From: Solea solea
Lineage: Eukaryota > Chordata > Actinopteri > Pleuronectiformes > Soleidae
Length of the DNA: 64,000 bases
Assembly: GCF_958295425.1 (NCBI RefSeq)
Contig: NC_081136.1
Location: forward strand, 3,001,811 to 3,065,810
Direction: 5' to 3'
This document shows, piece by piece, positions 21,781 to 35,888 of this stretch. The position numbers were made by a program, and so were the translations under genes. How positions within the stretch are numbered: position 1 is the stretch's first letter; every line of letters begins with the position of its first letter. The notes below the pieces were generated by a model that was not told the DNA's origin, searched no databases, and saw nothing but the letters and a program-made list of their open reading frames with translations.

Positions 21781-24700
21781 CCTCAGATTACCACAGACTG
21801 ATTCCAGTCTTGTGTGAGTGCACCTGTTTGCGCCGTTAATGCAGTCAAGGTAATAATTGCCGGGGGGGTGGAGGTGGTGGAAATAATCCCTCTGGCAATT
21901 AGCCCACTCCACTGCACCCCCCGCCTCACCCCCACCTCCCTCCACCACCAACACCGCACCGACTTCTCCAGTTAACAACCCTATCCCTAACAGCTCTGTA
22001 ATTACACGGCCTCCTCCTCTACCTGGCTCGACAGAGGCTCAGTTTTCCATCGTTTCATCTTCCTCCTGCCTTTCAGCCTCTCACCGCTTCCCCGTGTGAG
22101 TGAGGAGTCTGTTTTTTTTTTCTTTTTGGCCCGCGAGCGTGCGTCCAGCTGGTACAGACCATAGTCCCGGTCCACCTCACATGAGCCGCGTGTCCCGGGC
22201 TGATTACAGGACTGGGCGGAGTGGACGGCGAGTTCACTGCTGGGCACTTTAATGAGATTAGGGCCGTGCTAATCTGTGAAAAGAAGGGAAATGCGCCGCT
22301 CTCTCTTTGGCGTTCTTTCCTCATTTCTATGCATGAAGGCCTCTCATATTTTGTACAATGCACGCCTTGAGAATCTGGCTCTTCAAAGTAGTGGACCAGC
22401 GTTTATTCCGGTGTAATTACAGCCGCGGCGGGCGTGAAAGGGAGACGGAGGCGTGGACGTGACTGACGATGTGAGCGTTAATGCGACGTGATCGGGTGAA
22501 GTGCATGCAGACGTGTGTGGTGTGTGGAGGGGAAAACACAAGCGACACCTTCTCCTCACCTTTGCTTTGAAGAGCCGAACCTCGAGGGAGCGAAAGTCCG
22601 TGCTGCTGATGAGCGATCGCATGAAGTCACTGAGGGGGAAACAGCAGAATTCACAGCGTTAACCTCTGGAAACATGAAATAAAAGACATTTTTATAATGT
22701 TAAGGGGGATTTAAGGGGAACGTTAAAGGGTTAGTTCAGGTTGGGGGGGGGGGGACTGTAACTGGAACACATATAGACGAGCAGAGGCAGGAATTGAACC
22801 CCCAACCTTCCAATGGAACTGGCCCTACCACTGAGCTGCCATGGCTCCTCACTTTTTCAATACTTTTACTTCTAAAAGTACTTCAGAAAATGACTTTTTC
22901 ATACGTTAAACTTTAAGACTTTTACTCAAGTACTATTATGACAAAAGTCATTTTCTGGTAACAAACTTTTACTCGAGTATCGAATAAGAAAACATACGAA
23001 AACTTCGTCCACAGCGACGTCGCGCGCCGGTGTTTTTCCTCGGAGTGTAAATCCGGATTTGGATTAAATCTAAAGATGTGTCAGAGTTGCCGTAAACTTC
23101 ACTTCCTGGCGGGTGATTTTTATTTTTGGCGTCTGTGTGTGTGTGTCTGTGTGTGTTCCTCCGTGTGTTGTCTGCGATGTTTGTGGTCGACGCTGATGAC
23201 GGTAAAGTGTTCTGAGCCCTTTGTGGTTGCTCACAGTCGCCTGAGCCGCCCGAGACAATGCGTGCGTACGCGAGGACGTCCCGCCTTAGTAACGGATAAA
23301 ACTGAGCGGGGCTTTTTTTGGGGGGGACGGGCGGGCGAGTGTGGAGGGAGGGAGGGAGGAGGGGGGAGGTGAGCGAGGTCCGTGTGGAGGTTTCGGTTTA
23401 GAGAGAGAGAGAACACACTCTCTGGTGAAATGTGACCAGAGAAAATCTAGGTCCACGCGGATAATGAGAGGACAGACTTGTGCTGTCCCGCGTGTGGCTC
23501 AGCGACAGTCGTCCCCTTCTCTAACGAGCGCCTGGTGTTAATGAGCGCCGAGCCGCTCAATGGCCTTTTAGAGGCCAAAGAATGGCCGAGCGCCGGGGGC
23601 TGTCGGGCGGGGGGGGGGCAGGCAGCGGCACGCTTGAGTGCTCGCCCCCGCGCTGCCATTGGTTCCCCGCTCGACCGAGACTTGACGGGGATGAAGGCAG
23701 ACGAGGCAGCTAATGATCATTAATTGCACTTGGTTTCGCAGGAAAAGAGTCCAAAAGCTGTTGCACTCGCTCGGGGACGGTGGCGTGACGACCGGGGAGC
23801 GGCAGTGACGGAGCGCGAGGCCTGATAATGGCAGCGTAACCTATTTTTCTTTTCTTTTGTCAGAACTTCGGCGGCTCCCCACCGAGGCCAACGCAGCAGA
23901 CTTCGCGCTTACGTAATCCCCACTCCCCCCCAAAAAAGTTTTTTGGCGGTCTCCTCATTGGGAGCTGGTGTTCAGGCAGCTCTCGAGCTGGCCTACTTTG
24001 ATTTTTTACAGAACTAGGATTTGTTTTATGGGATATCCTTGGGTTTTCCCACCAACAATTACGGGAACGTTTGAATGATACACACTTTCACCAGAAAAAG
24101 TTGCTGGATTTGTTGCTTTTTTAGACAAATACTCGGCTGCAAAACGTGTTCCACCAATCAGCGGTCTTCAGCTCACAGCCCCGCACGAGTAGGTTCTTCT
24201 TTTTGGGGTAAAGTTTGGGTTCGAGGGAACGTTTTTCCCCAGTGAAGCAGGAGGCGTAAACGTACTCGAGCTGGCCTAGTTTTATGGGATTTTTCACGTC
24301 AGAGTCTCCAAAAGTCTGTCACGTGTTCCACCAATCAGCGGTCTTCAGCTCACAGTCCCGTACGAGTAGGTTCTTCTTTTTGGGGGAAAGTTTGGGGTTG
24401 AGGGAACGTTTTTCCCGGTGTTTACACCGTAAACGTACTCGAGCTGGCCTACTTTTATGGGATTTTTCACGTCAGAGTCTCCGAAAGTCTCCAATAAGAC
24501 CAGAAAAAGTTACTAGACCAATCAGTGTTCTTCTGCACACAGCCCCGCCCCTCTAGAGTTCCTGGTGATCTAAAAAAAGTAGGTTCTTCTTCTTTCGGGG
24601 GGAAAGTTTGGGGTCTAGGGAACGTTATTCCCCCAATATTTACAGTGAGTCAGGAGGTGCAAACGTACTCTAGCTGGCCTAGTTTGATTTTTACAGAACG

Positions 24701-27700
24701 AGCACAAAAGGAATTTTGTGTTGTATGTTTCCAGGAACTTTTATTACCAGGAACTTATTTAAGACTTTCCTGGTAATCTGTGTGGTTTGTGTTTTCACCG
24801 CACCTCAAAGTTCTTGTTTTTAATCAGAATGTCGTGTGATGAAACATTTAACACGACTGCGAATCGCTTCATTGTGTACGTTTCTCAAACCTGAGGTTTT
24901 TCAAAATCCTGGGTAAAAAAGAAATTTTCCTTCCTTTGACTTTTTATCTCATAATTTAATTTTTTTTATCTCCTAATTTCCACTTTTTACTTCATAATTT
25001 CAACTTTTTTATCTTACTTTGAGGATATTTTTTATTATCAAGGCTAAGTTTTACCTCTTTTATTTATTTCTGGTGGAAATGGGCTTCCATAAACGTGCAT
25101 AAAATTAAGTTTCAGGACATTATTGCGTTGCAGATAGGGCGGTAAATGAGATGCTACATTATACAAAAAACAAAAAGCGCCTTTGTCACGATTTATATTG
25201 AGATTTTGGTCGCAATTGTTTAAAAAGTGGGTCATCGTATACTGTAGAAAGTTTGGGGAACACTGGACTAAACTAAATAATTACAGGTTGTGCTGTGTCA
25301 TTAGTCACTGACTGAACGAACCTCCTGAGTTACACACACACACACACACACACAGAGTGCTGACAGTGACAATGACTGCGACGACGGCTCCACTGATGCC
25401 GTCTGGGAATCCTGTATGGCTATGCACTTGTGGGTAGGTCATGTGACTTGCCCTGAGGGAATGTGGCGCTGTGTGAGGTGGACTCTGGTCGGGGGGTTTG
25501 AGGAGGGGACGGGGGGGACGAGGGGACCGGGGGACGGGGGGACACATGGACAGATGGGCTGAGTCATGAGCCAAAACAGAGGGAGGAATGAGACGGATAA
25601 GAAAAGAAGAGGAGAAGGAGGGAGACGTACACTAAATACAGTATGAGGTTAAGGTATATAAAGTATATTTAAGGGTTGTTTAATAATCCATTTCTACATT
25701 AACCCTTAGAACACAGAGCTTTTTAACATCACCAAGTTTAAATGTATACACAGAGGTGATGTAAAGTGTCTTATATCCTTTTGATGAGAATTTTTGTCTG
25801 TTTTGTCTTCATTTTGACCAACGATATAAACACACCCGAGTAAAAAGTATTCATTTCTTGTAACTATCTTACTGTCGCGGACAGAAGTACACTGTAACAG
25901 AACACACAAACTATAAAAAACAGAAATCACACAAAGTCTGTGAAAGGAAAAATAAATAGGAATAGAATAGATAATACATAAATAATAATAATAATAATGA
26001 TAAACAAAGGAGGGTGTTACATTGAAATGGAATTAATCACCAATTATTGTATTTTTCTGATTCCCGCTTCTAAAAATGTGAACTATTTCCGTTTTCTTTG
26101 CTTTTTTTTATGACACTAAAGTAAATATTTTTGTTATGTTTAGCAAATGAAGGCATTTTTTGGGAGGTTTTGCACATTTTTGCAGACAAAATGAATCATT
26201 ACACTCATAATTCAGGTATTTTTTAACGTTTAACTGTATTTTTTGTTTTGACGAATTTTCATGCTCAAAATCATAAAAAATCTCATCTTTCTTATTATCT
26301 ATTCTCACCTCGCACGTCACACTAGTGGTCACCAGTGATATTGCAGTTGGTCATTTAGCGGAAAATAGAAAACAAGCTGTGAATTCTGACTTTTTAAAAA
26401 AGTGAATAAACTCGCACTTCACAAGCTGATGCGATAATATAACGATAAAGTACAACAGTGGTTCCCAAAGACTGGGGCGGGACCCACAGATGGGTCAGAG
26501 GAGATTTCTTTTGGGTCCCCCCCCAAAAAAGTCAAATTAAAGTGTGTTTAATGTGATGTGTTTAAAGTTTTAATTAATTTACCACACACCTGTTGAAAAT
26601 ACATTGGCGCAAGTTTGCGTAGCACGATTTAAATTGTTTATTTGTTTATTTGTTTATTTACTGGCAGGTCTATTAGCTGTGACCTAAAGAAATGCTACTC
26701 TACTCTACTTATGCTCCACAATTCAAAACATACGATGAATATACGACAAGAAAAAGGAAATATAGTAGCTTAAAGTTGGTTTTAAACGGCATAAATCGAC
26801 ACATTCAATGATTTTGAGGAAAACAATGGTAGATTTATCAGAATATAAAGTGTGTTCCAATTTTGAAAGTTGACTTAACTCTGTGCTACAATACGTGTGT
26901 TTTTACTCAATTAACTCAGTCGAAAATGTTGTTTTCAAGTCATCTACAAGTCCAAGTCATACTAATTCAGTTACATTTGAAGAATTACGACACGGGGAAA
27001 AGTTAGAATCCGCATCATCATAAATCAAACAAATAAAATTTTAAACGTAATTATTTTTGGCTGCATCTCCTCAGATTTCAAAGCTCGTCCTGATCAGATT
27101 AGCTGATTGTGTAACTACTGTTGCAGCTCATTTCTAAACCCGGATTAGAGACAATAGGATTAAGTGAACCAGGTAAGAGGATCAGTTGAGTTGAGTCGGG
27201 ATGCGACGACAGAAGGAGGCCATTGTTTTCCTCCTCGTTCGCTACGAGCGCTCATCTTCTCCTCTGCTGATTATTTAAATGGCGGCGAGAGAGAGAGAGA
27301 GAGAGAGGAGTTCTGTGGAAACATTCATTATCATTACTATAATTGCCTCTATACAGAGCGGACACCCCAGGTTCAGGCCGCCGCTCGTCGAGCACGCAGC
27401 ACAAAGAGCCGGCCGTAAATCAGAGGAACCCGTGACCCCCGGCGCTGTCCTCGCTGAGAGGGAGCTCTCACTGCGGGGCGAGGGCTCTGGGAGCAGAGCA
27501 GGCCTTGACCCCGCGGGACCTCCAGAGCGGCCGCGGCTCCACACACACACTCCTGTCTGCAGGAAGCTATAAAACCCCAGGGCAAAGGAAAAAGAACCAA
27601 AAAAAAAGAAAAACTAATAATAACGCTGTGTGTGGGAATCTTGCGGCATATGGGGTTTTTTTTAACGTAGAGACACAGAGGCCGAGTTCAAGTCAAGTGG

Positions 27701-30700
27701 GGCGAGGGACCGGTTTTCTGTCGGGGACAGGGTTCAGCGGACGGCTGAGGATCACGATCGCTTTTCCATCGCACAGTTCCAGTGCGACATGGCTCGGTCT
27801 CTTCGCTTTTTCCATTAGGGGTCGTACGGAATTAGATCTGTGTCAATCTAACGTTTGTCGGATTATAAACGTAAACGCAAGAAAAGTGAAAAACAGTGAC
27901 ACAAATCTAACTCCATACGATAGTATCATATTTGCTAAAGTCAAAATATCATTTGAGATGAATTATTGTCCTGATCTTTATACGTGTCACTCTACAGACT
28001 GAAGAGAACGTCTTCAAATATCACGTGTTTTTCGACGAAAAATGAGAATGACGATGTAAAAAATGACAATTATCGCGATCGCAATTCCCGTCAAAAGGAG
28101 GACCCGTAGTTACGTTTCAAGTGGGAGGAGTTACGATTCTTTGGAAGGTAACGTGTCTGAGACACTTTAACACTGAGGGTTAAAGTCAGAATTCTGGGCG
28201 TTTTTTTTGGCCCTAATCCTCTTATGGAAGCTACTACTAATGACGCATTCTGCGCTTTATTTTAGTACCTGCTCTGACGAGGTTCCAATCGAACTGAGCG
28301 TGGTCACTGGAAGAGTCACAAGCGCGACGTCACGACACAAGAATCAAAGCGAACAATGCTGACACTGTAGATTAAAGTTAAAAAGACACTTAAAAATCCC
28401 CGAAAACACGCGTTAATCTCAATGTGTCAAAAAGATTTGCCCGTGAGCTTTAGGTTTGGGACTTTGTCTCTCTCGTCTCCTCTGCGACTCTCAGCAATAT
28501 TTCTGCTCGGCTGTGATGCATTCAATGACGTTCGTAAAATCCGCTCGTCCACAGGTGGGACACGCTGTACACCTACTGTTTTCAGTTATATTTCAAGTTG
28601 TAAAATTTGCCCGACTCCTCTTTTATGGGAACTCATTGGTTCCCACTAGAGCTGAAACAATTAAGCGATGAATCGATTATTAATCGATTACTAAATTAAC
28701 CAACAACTATTTTGATAATCAATTAATCAGTTTGAAGCTTTTTTTTATGATTAAAACAAGATTTCTGATTGTTTAAGCTTCTTAAATGTGAGTATGTTCT
28801 TCATTTCTTTGCTGTGGATAACAAAGAAATGTTTTAAAGGGTTTTCTGATATTTTATAGACCGACCGATTCATCGAGAAAACAATCGACAGATTCACCGA
28901 TTATGAAAATAATCGTTAGTTGCAGCTCTAGCTCCCACATAATTTGCAGTTACAGCATAAAATTCTATTTTATTTCATTTAAAGTGACATGAATTGGCAA
29001 TATAAGCCATTTCAGACGAAATATTTGGATTATTTTCATGTCAGAAAAAGTCTTTGAAGAGGAAAAAGCCCCCACACACGACGACAGAATCACTGGAAAC
29101 AACTTGCGTACACACGCTTGTTCTTATTTATGGCAGGTCAGTGACTCAGGTCAGTGTGTGTGTGTGTGTGTGTGTGTGCGGACGCTCACTCACTCCATGG
29201 TGGTGACTTTCTGTGCCAGACTGGCGATCACAGAAAACAGCCTCAGGTCCACGAGTCCATCTGTCACTCTGAAGTCCACCATCTCCAGGATCTGAAAGGG
29301 ACATTTGACGGTGGACATGAAGACACTGGGTGGTGCACGTGTGTGTGTGTGTGTGTGGACGCTGACCCTATAGACGTAGATCTCCTCCTCGTCCGACAGC
29401 AGCTGTAAAGGCACGATGTTCTTCAGAGCGAGAAGAACCTGAAGGCAGGAGATGTAGCCGTCACCGTCGCTGTCCTCCTGCAAAGAGAAAGAAAAATCGG
29501 CATTTAAATAAAAGGGTTCAGAATATTCTGGATGAAATTTACATTTCAGGGTTTTCTCAACGTTAGAGAAGCTTTTCTGACTGTAAAAAATGAAGTTTGT
29601 GTCACTTTCTAAGCCGCTCACACGCTGCACCAAAGTCCATGGAGAAAAGCGACAATTTTAACTTCACAGCACACAGGTGTTGTCCGTCCACTGCTGCCTC
29701 CATCATTAAAGTTCAAATGTGTTATTATGGGAATTCTGAGTTTTGAGAGTTTGTAATCCGTCATTCAGATTTACCTTGTGTGGCACGGACTGACCAAACG
29801 AGGCAGCGGTCGAACAGCAGCTCCTGTGTCTATGTGAACTTAAAATGTCAATATTTTCTATGGGATTTGGTGCTTAAGAAAGTATGGAAGCTTGTGCACT
29901 TCTTATCTCATAATTTCAACATTTTATCTCATAATTATGTCTTTTTATCTGATAATTTTGACTTTTTGTCTCATAAGTTCGACTTACTTTGAGGATATTT
30001 TTTATTATTATCAAGGCTAATTTAACTATTCATTTTAAAAAAGCAGAATTTGCCACATTTTCCTGACATTTCATCAATTATACATTTAATGAAAGGACAA
30101 TCAATGCATACAATCACTAGTGTCATGAGAAGTCTTTATCTTTAATTACAGAAACACAAAACAGAGAATTTTTAAATAAATACAAATAAATATAATATAA
30201 AAATATAGAATATAAATAAAAACTACAAAAGTATTTTTTCTTTCACTTACTGCTTCAAAAGCTCGTTCATATTCCTCCAGCTTCTCCGGACTGAAAATGC
30301 AGTACTTTGCCAAAAAGTCGACTGACATGAGAAGAAAAAATAAGAAAATTTATTCAATTTAAGCCTCAAAACTAGAATTCAATAATGTGTGATGTTAATT
30401 TCCATCTTCAGGTGGATTAGAGTGACATTTATTGCCGTAAATATCACGACAGGGGGATGAAATTGGCAGAAGTCACAGAGAGAAATCACTTTTCTATATT
30501 TTTTTTCTTTTTGGGGACAAATTTACAATTTGAATGCGAAAAAAAATTTATTTTGCTTTTTGGACAAAATTTTTTTTTATTTTACAGACTATTGTTTGAC
30601 AAGTTTTTACCTATATAAATATAGATCTTCAACATGTATCATAGTTATTAGTATTATTATGATCACACACTGAAAATTTGAGATATTTGCAGGTGAAACG

Positions 30701-33700
30701 ATGAGGTTTTTGTGACTTTAAGTCAAAATGTCCGTTTTTTTCCGCTGTGTTACCTAAACGATCAAAGCGACGACCACAGGAGCGAACAAACCAACGACCA
30801 TGAATATTTTAATAAGCAAATTTGAGAGGGAGAGAGACTTAGAAGAAGGAAAAGGGCGGGTGTGGGTGGTGGTGGTGGTGGGTGGGGGCGTAAGCTGCTG
30901 CTGCCACTTCAATTTAGGAGATGAGAATGAGTCTGACGAAGAAAGGATCTATTCATAGGTCTGGAGAAGAAAGAGGAGCAACGGAGTTGATATCGCTGTG
31001 GATTTAAAGCCGTGGACCTCTGGGGGCTTCTGTGCAGTTTCAATCTGCCATTTATCAGCTTAGGCCTAATCAAAACCAGGCCTTCCACAGCCTCGGCCTT
31101 TCACATGCTAAATGTTACACTGGTATCTCGTCAACTTGACTTGTTAAAGCTTGAGTGATCAAAAAAACGAAGAGAAAAAAAGCCTGCGTTTGCGCGCATC
31201 TGTTTGCAAATGTCAGGGATGAGGAGAAGCTGCGGCGCGACGGAGATCTGGAGTCAAACGTGTGCGACTCTTCTGCCGCCGCCGCTGCTGCTGCCGCTGC
31301 TGCTGCTGCCGCAGAGCGGGGATTTAAAGTCACTCATTCACACGGTGGACGCTGTGGATGAATGTGTGAGAGAGTGCAGCTCGTGTAAGTGAGGCTGAGA
31401 CTCGCTGACCATCTGGACGAACGCCGGACAACACAGTGACTTTACGGTGTTCCCACGGCGGCTCATTCACTCGTTCATAAAAGACAAAAACACAGGTTCA
31501 TCATCACATGTAGAAGCCAAAACTATTGTAAATAGCTCTTTTTCTATAGCCTGGGTGACCGCTACAATTCACCCATTCACTCCATGTAGACTAGCAGAGT
31601 TGGGAATCAAACCCACAACCTCCCAGTTAAAAGACAACTCTCTATACCAGTGAGCCACTGCCTTCATTCATTGTATGAATCCTAATTTATTTTTTAAAAC
31701 GTGTGGAGTATTCGACGTGAATCGTTTACATTTACACACTGTACCTTTAATTTGACTTCATTTGATTCTTTTAAACACTGACAAATGACTGGATTAGAAA
31801 ATAATCCACAGTGGGACAAAATAAATGCTGTTCATTAAAGTAAAGTAATACGACGTCCGACGCAAGAATCAAAGCGAATGATGACCGAATGTAGATTAAA
31901 ATGAAAAAAGATTAAAAATCCCTGAAAACATTGACGCTAACCTCCAACATTTAGCATTAAACCGACTGATTCTCATGATTCAGTTACACGCAAAACAACT
32001 GCTTTGACCGTCGCTAGTTTGCGTGTAAAACGGCAGTTTCACGCAGCCGGTGCTACGATGACTCCGCCCCCGCGTTGACGAGGAGCTACAGTATGGAAAA
32101 CCATACCAAACCGTGTCGAGTCGAGCCGAGCTGGAACTATAGAGTGTGAAGAATCTCTTTAAAGCGGAACTTTGCAAGTCTGCCCGACTTTCCACCTTTT
32201 CCTCTACGGAGCTCTGCCCCCATACAGTTTCGGATTACATATTTTTACGATATGTACTCTGATATGCGTAGTTTTCTCTACGCTATCTCTGCCTTGGTCT
32301 TACAGCCGCTACCTGGCTAGGCTAAGGGATCATGCAGGAAGGTACTGAACGATTCAGTGAACAAATTATTTTTGAATCAAATGATTCTTATGATTCGGTT
32401 ACACCAAAAACAACAAGTTTGTGTGTTTGTGTCGCGTTTAAGACCACGTCGCGGCAGCCGTGCTATGATGACTCCGCTCACGTTAAGGAGGCGCTAGTGT
32501 AATGGAGAACCACACCAAACCGAGTCGAGTCGAGTTGAGTCGTGCCGGGACTGTGCGGTGGAAAAGCGCCGTAAGTAACGAGACAATAAAATCAGGTTTT
32601 TCCGGTTTCCTCTGTGTTCAAAAAAGTCGTGAGGAAGAAGCAGAGCTCAACATCAGCCATGACCAAGACCTTTCTCCAGTGCAGTGGTGCAGGAGGAGGA
32701 CGAGGAGGAGGAGGTCAGGGGGTCCCAGGCTGAGGGGAGACAAAAGGTGCAGCGGAGTGAGAGATTGAGGGAGGAAGCGAGGGCGGGTGGAGGAGCGGGG
32801 ACAAAGCCGGGGCGAGTAAAGCCTCCTGCCTGATAGCCTTATCTGATTCCACTCCAGCGCTTGATGGCTTTTTTTCCAGCCCGGCCTTTAAAGCGCACAG
32901 GTTGTGCTTTTGGTGTGAAGCCTAGCAGAAAATGTTAATCAACAGAGGGACTGTGTTTGGAGCAGAGGCGAGAGAAAGGTGGTGGTGGTGGTGGTGGTGG
33001 GGGGGGGAGTCGCACCGCCGAGGCCATAATCTGTAACGAGAGCGAGGCGATTCAGTTGCAATGGAGAGAGGAAGAATGGGGGGGCCATGATGATGATGAT
33101 GATGATGATGAGAGGGGAGGTTTCACTCTTTCACCGGGGGTTTGTTTTTCCCGTTTTTGTCAGCACTCGTGCAGCAAACACAGCCGCGGCTCGTACGACA
33201 GCGACTGGTACTCGTCCGTCGAGGATTGATTTTCCTGGCGCGTCAAACCTCCGCGCTTTCTTATCATCGACTCGAGTATAATATTTGACCACTTTCTTAA
33301 AGCCTGAATTTTGTGTTTTGCCTCACGACCGCATAGTATCCTCCAAAAATACAAAATATAACTTTTAAAGACCATCTTCAAGACCACTTTGATCATATGT
33401 TCTAGTTTATTGTGTCAGTGGCGTCTTTAAGACCTTTGAATGTCGCATTAAGGACTAATTGTCACTGTAAAGGATGATTAAGGCCTTACATTTTTGAGGA
33501 CATAGGGACATCTTCAACTTTCTGCTGACCTTTGACTCATGGAGAACTCTTAGCTACTCCAAAGCATGTAATATAAAAAATGATGAGCATTGGTCACGAC
33601 TTGAAGTTAGCGTCTGGAAACTCAATGTACGACTCAATGTCAATGTCCTTCAAGTCTTTTTTGACGGGGGCCCTGAATGTTTTTTGGACACCTCTGGTCA

Positions 33701-35848
33701 TACTTTTTCCAGTCTTTCCTTCAAACCCAATGGTGACTTAACACTGAAGGTGAAAAAGGTGCTGAGTCAGCGTTTATGCTCCCAAAATATAGTAGAAAAA
33801 GAAAAAGAAATCCCCGCCCCTACAAAATACTTTTGTATAGTTGTTGTTTTTATTACTCATGTCAATTTCAACTGAGAAGTTTGGTGTCTCTCACACACAC
33901 ACGCACACACACAGAGGGGTCCATTGTGTTGTTTTTTTTGACGTGCCTGTTGCTCTCTTTCCCGCTTAATCCCAGACTGTTGTTCCTGCTCATCCTCAGC
34001 AGCTCCGTGTAAAAAATGTGCCATAATTCCATAAACAATCGTCACATTCAGCCGCGCAGAGGAGGTGACCCCCTTTTTTTTCCAGTGTCAGGGTGCAACA
34101 ATGCCCCAAATATACACACGGGAAATATGTGACTAAGAGCATGAATTTAGAGCAAACGGCGTTCACTCACACACTCACACACACACACACACACACACAG
34201 ATAATGGGATGTTTCAGGTTTAAGCTCTTGAATGTGTGGTGATTCAAATATGTATATTTTGAAGATGCTGTTTGAGATAAAGAGGTGAGAGGCAACACAA
34301 CATGCCCTTTCACAATATCACACACTGACATGTTGTTTGCTTTGTTAAAGGCTCCACATCAAACACGAAGATTCAAGTCTTATCTGATGAAACTGTCAGG
34401 ACGGCAGTGCACCTGCAGGAGGCTATTGTAGATTCTGATTGAATAATAATAATAATAATAATAATAATGAAACAACACATAAAATGTGATATTCAATGTT
34501 TATCTCGCCATTTAACGGCCTTTTCCATGCAGGAGACTAACGTTTGTGACCCGCTCACTCTTCCGCACCAAAGTCCATAGAGAAAAATCGGTAACCAAAA
34601 TAATGTTCTACAAAGGTTGCACGTAGGTTGTACGTAGGTTGTGACAAACGTGGTTATAGGGGAACGTTCTGGGAACCAAAAGAGAATGTTCTATAAAGGT
34701 TGTATGAAGGTTAAGACCAAGGAATGTTCTGGGAACCAAAAGAGAATGTTCTATAAAGGTTGTATGAAGGTTAAGACCAAGGAATGTTCTGGGAACCAAA
34801 CGTGCAACCAAAAAAAAAAACTAACGTTAGAAGAACGTTAGGAAAACTTTTCATATCAACCACAGGAGAACCTTCAGGGAATGTTCCCAGAACCCTCCAC
34901 CCTGGCCTCCTCCCTTCACATCGATGGTTGACAACCTCCCGACCCCCGCCACCAGAACCAAGCACCAGAACCTTGGGGGGGACAGAGTTCCCTCCAGAAC
35001 TCCCTTCAACCACACATCCGGAACTCGAACTACACTTCAGACTTAAAAAGTGCCATAAAAACCTGACGTATTATTATTGTTATTATTTAAAAATGATAAT
35101 TGTGACGTGCCACACGGTGGGTGTAGTGGTTAGCACCCGCCCCCTGTGACCCTCATATGGAGGATACAGAAAATGGATTTGTATGTTTATTGTTTAAAAT
35201 CAAATCTGGACTTCTTTATTAAAGAAAGTTTGGACAACCCCTGACATAGAGAGTCAGAAAGAGAGCGTGTGTGTGTGTGTGTGTTGAGGTCGGGTTAAAG
35301 CGTTGTAAAACAAACAAAGACATACGTAGCTGCCACACTCCTGTCTCTGGCTGCACGCCACCAGCCTCACAGGCCTCACCACCACAAACCACAACTTACG
35401 TTTTTACACACACACAAACACACACACACACGCACACACACGCACATATCCACACTGATACGCCCACAGAGTCAAAATCATGTGCTGTATCTGCAATAAG
35501 AGATGTGCAGATAAACTCACAAAGCAAAATCATCTGCTATTATCGCGCCCGCCGCTCCTTGACATTGTGCCATTAATAAGGCCATTGTGGAGTCTGCTCT
35601 CTGTTTGGACACCGTATAATAGACTCTTTGACAGATTTACCCCCACATCTACTGCCCCCGCCCCCCCTCCCCATTTTTTCCTTGCTTGTGAATACAACGG
35701 GCATATTCCACACCGCTGCTCATCAATGGCTGAGCTGTTTGTTTGCACAGTCATTCTGGACTGATGGTAAACACATAGAGGTATTCCAGAGCAAAGGCTG
35801 AGCAAACAGGGGGGTGGGGGGTGGGGGGGGTTACATAAAGGCACTGTA

Positions 35849-35888
<40 letters not shown>

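Larger units (their letters stand above)
22630..29193. other. Intron of EF-hand gene (6.6 kb)
   Basis: Contents in order: poly-G run at 22741-22754; a tRNA-derived SINE head at 22770-22850; a GC-rich unique stretch at about 23480-23880 (candidate conserved element, with GGCCTTTTAGAGGCC and AGCTAATGATCATTAATTGC); a tandem array at 24140-24700; AT-rich DNA; a (CA)n tract at 25334-25354; a possible conserved stretch at about 27050-27560; a dispersed element with CGAGCCGAG-type ends at about 27690-28630; and a complete hAT MITE at 28647-28930. Confidence 0.5.

Noticed and set aside
30722..31012. Extra exon of the EF-hand gene between 30.3 and 39.0 kb
   Set aside because: The flanking exons join directly in phase (T + TC gives Phe in NFEDF-DFLAKY), so none is needed.
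34598..34860. CRISPR-like direct repeats
   Set aside because: The repeats are contiguous 60-bp units with no unique spacers, in a vertebrate genome.
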